A stretch of DNA of 43,585 nucleotides from Chloroflexota bacterium (GTDB lineage Bacteria > Chloroflexota > Dehalococcoidia > Lucifugimonadales > Lucifugimonadaceae), in the NCBI GenBank assembly GCA_018650185.1, contig JABIGL010000180.1, positions 1 to 43,585 on the forward strand, written 5' to 3'. Positions 40,396 to 43,585 of this stretch are shown one piece after another. The notes beneath the pieces were generated by a model. It did no database searches. It had not been told where the DNA came from and saw only the letters and a program-made list of their open reading frames with translations. The position numbers and the translations under genes are program-made. Positions within the stretch are counted from its first letter, which is position 1. Each line of letters starts with the position of its first letter.

Positions 40396-42081
40396 ATGGC
40401 CCACACGCTCACAGTCATGCACCCGGTCGCCGCGCTTGAAGGTGCGGGGATAGAGACCGAGATCGCCCCAAGACCTACCACGCTGGACGGGTTGAGGGTC
40501 GGTCTGATCTGGAATCGGAAACGAGGTGGCGACGCCATTCTCGAACAGGTCGGAACCATGCTGACCAATCGGTTCTCCGATGTGAAGTTGAACATCTACC
40601 AGGGCAGCATCCCGACGCCCTCCGACATGCTGGATCAGGCTGCGGAGGAGTGTGACGTCGTCGTCGGCTCCTCCTCCGACTGAGGGCAGTGCACGTCGTG
40701 GCTTGTCCACGACATGATTTACCTGGAGCGCAAAGGCGTTCCGACCGTCTCGGTTGCTTCAGCTGGGTTTGAGAAGGACACCGTCGCCAGCGCTCGCGCT
40801 TTCGGGATGCCACGAGCTCCGTTTGCCGTTGTACCGGACGTAATCACGAGCGTCCCTCCCGAACGTTCAAAGGCGAGCATCGCCGAGCGTATAGACGTGG
40901 TGGTGCGGGGTCTGACCGACCCAGAGGCACTACCGGAATTAGAAGAGACGGGCCCGCTGACTGAACGGTTGCCCGGCGAGCCGCTGGACTTTAACGGCGC
41001 AGATCAACTGGACGCGCTCGCACAGTTCAACGAGACATTTCTGGAGTACGGCTGGGGTGATGGGTTGCCGCTGCTTCCGCCAACTCCAGAAAGCGTTGAC
41101 CGGATGCTCACTGGTACAGCACTCTCGCCGGAATACGTCGTAGGGCTGTTGCCTCCGGGGATGGGTATAGCGACCGTTCAGAAGATCGCCGTGTCTGCCG
41201 CGATGGCGGGATGCGAGCCGTCACATCTGCCGGTACTGATCGCCGCGTGTGAGGCTGTGATCAAGATGGGTTCACGTGCCCGGCAATGGCTTATGTCCAC
41301 CAGCCCCGATGCTCCGATTTTGCTGCTGAACGGGCCGATAGTGGACGAGCTTGGATTGAATACCGGCAAGGCGTCTCTAGGACCAGGCAAACAGTCGAAG
41401 GTCAACATTGTTCTGGGTCGAGCGTTCCGGTTGGTGCTGATGAACGTCGGTCATAACTATCCGACCGAAATGGATATGGACACGATAGGCGCTCCGGCCA
41501 AGTTCTCGTTGTGCGCTGCTGAGCCGGTGAAGGGTGGCCCATGGGAAGGGCTGCATGAGGAGCGCGGGTTCCTGAAAAATGCATCTACGGTGACGGTTGC
41601 CGGTGTGCGAAATCTTATCGACGCGGCGGATCTGAACAACTTCACGCCGGAGCGCGTCCTTAACACCGTCGCTGGTGGTATTAGAGGTGGCGGTGGATAC
41701 GTTGGAATCCGGTGGTCAGATCCGGATCCTTATGACCCCGAGGGTGGAGGCGGCACGCTGGTTATTCTGTGCCCGGATCACGCACGAGTCTGTACCGATG
41801 CCGGATGGTCCAAGGACATGGTGCGCGACTACCTGTGGGCCAAAACCCGGATTACCGCAGCCGGGTTGCAGGGCAGCTTCAAAGAGAACCCGGACTGGCT
41901 GCTCCCACCGTGGCGCTGGATCATGGATCTTTCGCCCGAAGAGGCGGCCCGCACGAGTTTCCCGGCATTTAATCGGCCTGAGCGGATCGAGATCGTTTCG
42001 TTTGGCGGTCCCGCCGGGAAGAGCATGACGATGATGACGAATGGGCCGTCGCAGACGGTAGAAGTTCAGAATCGGACATAG
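40396..42081 (+). CDS. UGSC-family selenoprotein, in-frame TGA read as Sec
   Basis: Read through the TGA at 40681-40683, this is one 561-residue protein from ATG 40396 (GAGAGG 6 nt upstream). The N-terminal domain (residues about 20-180) has GLRVGLIWNRKRGGDAILEQ and CDVVVGSSSD-U96-G-Q-C99-TSWLVHD, exactly where UGSC proteins carry the redox U/C-G-S-C motif. The following PTVSVASAGFEKD and GMPRAPFAVVP continue the domain. The C-terminal domain (about 200-561) includes WGDGLPLLPPTPESVDRML and GMGIATVQKIAVSAAMAG; its function is unknown to me. Splitting the gene at TGA would remove the motif; the ATG at 40714 is probably a false start. A perfect hairpin follows the TGA. Confidence 0.9.
40681..40713 (+). 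promoter_or_regulatory. Candidate bacterial SECIS element and Sec codon in UGSC gene
   Basis: TGA at 40681-40683; after 11 nt, GTCGTGG (40695-40701) pairs perfectly with CCACGAC (40707-40713), loop CTTGT. If the closing G-C opens, the loop starts with G as SelB prefers. The distance from TGA to loop is 18 nt. Structure was read by eye. Confidence 0.68.
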
Positions 42082-42116
42082 GTACGAGGGAGGGGCTCGA
42101 TAAGGCCATCACAGAG

Positions 42117-42398
42117 ATGGTGGGTCTCCGAACGTGCGGTTTGGTCATCTCCAAGTGTGGCGATGACGACTGGGACCGGTCCATGAGCGAAGACGCGTGG
42201 ATCGATCGTTATGACGTGGGTCGTGCGTGCCTTGGCGCGCTTCCTCCGGCAGCGGATTCCGACGCGAGGTATCGGAAATACCACCTCGTCGGTGCACCGG
42301 GGGCGCGGAAGGTGTTTGACGTGGAGCGCACCGAGGCCGAACTGGGCGTCCGGTTCACTACGGAATTTGACCGCAGGCCCGGAGGGAGGCGCGACTAA
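42117..42398 (+). pseudogene. Probable remnant of an NAD-dependent epimerase/dehydratase (C-terminal part)
   Basis: A 93-residue frame beginning 36 bp after the selenoprotein. It has no nucleotide-binding region. The segments LRTCGLVISKCGDD, DAWIDRYDVGRACLGAL and KYHLVGAPGARKVFDVERTE resemble the last third of extended SDR epimerases (substrate domain, D-V-x-R-A helix, and the tail F-D-x-x-x-T-x-x-x-L-G). It may be a decayed gene or a small independent protein; a GAGGGAGGGG about 25 bp upstream is too far to be its ribosome site. The frame is also open upstream to the end of the UGSC gene, but without an N-terminal domain. Confidence 0.5.
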
Positions 42399-42630
42399 CC
42401 ACGTATTCGGGGGAGTGGCCGCCGCGAATCTCGTGATCCTGATGATGGATCGGGGATTGGCACCTCGTTTCGGTTTCGGTGCGCGGTGACGCGTCACCCG
42501 GGTTAACCACCGGCACAGGCCAGCCTTCAAGACCAACGGCGATCGCACCGTGGATCAGCGCCACTTCATTCCGATCACCGATCAAGGTGTCGGAGATGGG
42601 GCGGCCACTCCCCACGGTGCGTTATACGTT

Positions 42631-43350
42631 CTAGTAGGCCGCGTTGTTCTCTCGGATTTTCGACTGTTCCGCGGCCGCGGCCGCGAGGGTGGCCGGAGTT
42701 GCGCCCGGGGCCTGCGCCGCCTTGATCATGGGAGCTTCGTACTTGGTCATGAGTTCGGCCAGCCTCGGGACGTCTCTGGCGACCTCGATTGGGATCTGGA
42801 TTGCGCCGTGCTTGTCGGCTGCGATCAAGTCGCCCGGGCTGACTTTCATACCGGAGATTTCGACAGTAGTTCCTAGCGCTTCGGCGTGGACATAAGCGTG
42901 GGATACGCAGACATCCTTGGAAAGGAACTGAAAGCCCATTTCGCGTACTTCGTCCAGGTCTCGGACAGTGCCGTCTGTGACAACTCCAACAGCACCGAGC
43001 CCCTTGGCGACGCTTCCGTTGACTTCGCCCCAGAAGGAGCCAAGCGGTTTCTCGTCACGGTCGTGGATGACGATCATCCGCGGGTACGGCTGGGCGACGA
43101 TCGATTCCCAGTAGTCAGGTCGCGGGACGGACTTACGTCCGGGTACTGCGGACGCTATTTCGACGGTCACGGCGTAGCCGACAACGGTCTTGAATTCCGG
43201 GAATCGGCAGATGATCTCGGGCCGGGTGAAACCGTCTGTCCACGGTCGGAGTCCGTCGATCAACTCAAGAGCGTTTGAGATTGTCGGGGTGTCGAGCTGT
43301 CGGATTGCGTCCAATTCAGCTTCGGTGAGCGGGGCGGTCGGTTCGGCCAA
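42631..43350 (-). CDS. RraA-like family protein (HMG aldolase / dimethylmenaquinone methyltransferase fold)
   Basis: A 239-residue member of the RraA/HMG-aldolase fold. Marks are TISNALELIDGLRP, GYAVTVEIAS, GSFWGEVNGSVAKGLGAVGV and the substrate region VVTDGTVRDLDEVREMG (G-x-V-R-D), which in class II aldolases holds the Arg and metal Asp. Such proteins act as aldolases or oxaloacetate decarboxylases in catabolic loci; true RNase E control is unlikely here. It starts with TTG at 43350, preceded by AAGGAAAAG. The fabI-like gene lies upstream on the same strand. Confidence 0.92.
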   Translation of the reverse strand: MAEPTAPLTEAELDAIRQLDTPTISNALELIDGLRPWTDGFTRPEIICRFPEFKTVVGYAVTVEIASAVPGRKSVPRPDYWESIVAQPYPRMIVIHDRDEKPLGSFWGEVNGSVAKGLGAVGVVTDGTVRDLDEVREMGFQFLSKDVCVSHAYVHAEALGTTVEISGMKVSPGDLIAADKHGAIQIPIEVARDVPRLAELMTKYEAPMIKAAQAPGATPATLAAAAAEQSKIRENNAAY

Positions 43351-43394
43351 TTTCTTTTCCTTTTACTTGGGTTTTGTGACCCGATAATCGTTAT

Positions 43395-43413
43395 GGCCCG
43401 GTTCAACCGGGCC
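43395..43413. terminator. Hairpin between fabI-like and RraA-like genes
   Basis: GGCCCGG-ttcaa-CCGGGCC, a perfect 7-bp stem just after the fabI-like stop. The tail (ATAACGATT) is not a T-run, so termination is uncertain. Confidence 0.5.
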
Positions 43414-43425
43414 TGACAAGTCTGG

Positions 43426-43585
43426 CTAGATGCCCATGATCCCGTAGCCACCGTCGACCGGCAGTACGTGACCCGTGATTCCTGTTGCGAGATCGCTCAG
43501 CAAGAAGACTGATGCGTTTGCGACTTCTGTGTGGGTGATATTTCGGCCCAACGGCGCACGATCCGCATGTGCCCTGCGCATCTCG
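43426..43585 (-). CDS. Enoyl-ACP reductase-like SDR (FabI type), 3' end only
   Basis: The window ends inside this gene. Translating the minus strand from 43585 to the stop TAG (43428-43426) gives about 52 residues: RAPLGRNITHTEVANASVFL, LSDLATGITGHVLPVDGGYG and a final IMGI. The run A-P-L-G-R-N, V-A-N-A, LLSD and G-I-T-G-x-x-x-x-V-D-G-G-Y-x-I-M-G is typical of FabI-type enoyl-ACP reductases. The active site lies outside the window, so another SDR is possible. Confidence 0.78.
   Translation of the reverse strand, partial: EMRRAHADRAPLGRNITHTEVANASVFLLSDLATGITGHVLPVDGGYGIMGI

Noticed and set aside
40714-42081. Independent gene starting at ATG 40714, and likewise GTG 8321 for 8321-8980
   Set aside because: Both starts lie in the middle of a conserved domain, in frame with the preceding frame, and have no ribosome site outside the hairpin or codons just after TGA.
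42066-42548. Minus-strand frame of 160 residues opposite the epimerase remnant
   Set aside because: No recognisable motif, and the plus-strand frame in the same place has clear epimerase-like segments.

Overview
The window is a densely packed chromosomal segment of about 43.6 kb from a moderately GC-rich, free-living bacterium. The gene mix suggests a Chloroflexota bacterium, perhaps of the Dehalococcoidia/SAR202 type: a mandelate-racemase/enolase superfamily enzyme, an RraA-like protein, a UGSC-family protein, several SDR, hydrolase and methyltransferase genes, MFS carriers, lipoprotein-type solute-binding proteins and frequent TTG/GTG starts. This placement is inference from gene content. 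There is no rRNA, tRNA, CRISPR array, transposase or phage gene.

Layout. 0.3-4.2 kb: an MscS channel (-) and two SAM methyltransferases (+) framed by intergenic palindromic repeats. 4.2-7.7 kb: class-III aminotransferase, sirtuin and recF (-). 7.9-11.3 kb: a DUF3179 membrane protein that reads through an in-frame TGA, apt, a small unknown gene, a cupin and a methyltransferase. 11.5-14.4 kb: a four-gene catabolic-looking operon (-) of hydrolase, SRPBCC protein, sugar-isomerase-like protein and SDR. 14.5-18.5 kb: methyltransferase, enolase-superfamily dehydratase and peptide-type solute-binding lipoprotein (+). 18.5-28.1 kb: housekeeping genes lipA, rlmD-like, maf, tatB, tatC, tatA, lexA, rpsT and rel, with a His-rich protein and a lamin-tail lipoprotein between them. 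28.2-31.0 kb: an AIR-synthase/HypE-like protein and a ThDP enzyme. 31.0-35.2 kb: a complete Fe(III)-type ABC importer preceded by a set of related palindromes. 35.3-40.2 kb: a four-gene operon (-) of two MFS carriers, a hydrolase and a small-molecule kinase. 40.4-43.6 kb: a UGSC selenoprotein, an epimerase remnant, an RraA-like protein and the 3' end of a fabI-like gene.

The main result is two genes, 32 kb apart and unrelated, that each look broken into two reading frames by TGA. In both, the TGA falls where the protein family has a redox cysteine, giving UxxC motifs (U-P-L-C in DUF3179, U-G-Q-C in UGSC). The frame stays open on both sides, and a hairpin of SECIS type starts 11-13 nt after the TGA. 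I read both as selenoproteins. The selA/selB/selC/selD genes that this requires are not in the window.

Other signals worth following are: a repeated TTCGTA-TG-TACGAA-like palindrome upstream of the iron importer, one copy lying exactly between a candidate -35 and -10; an MFS gene with no ATG/GTG/TTG before its first membrane helix, continuing in frame directly after the stop codon of the preceding hydrolase; a family of intergenic hairpins with compensatory arm changes; and a probable B. subtilis-type LexA box before lexA.
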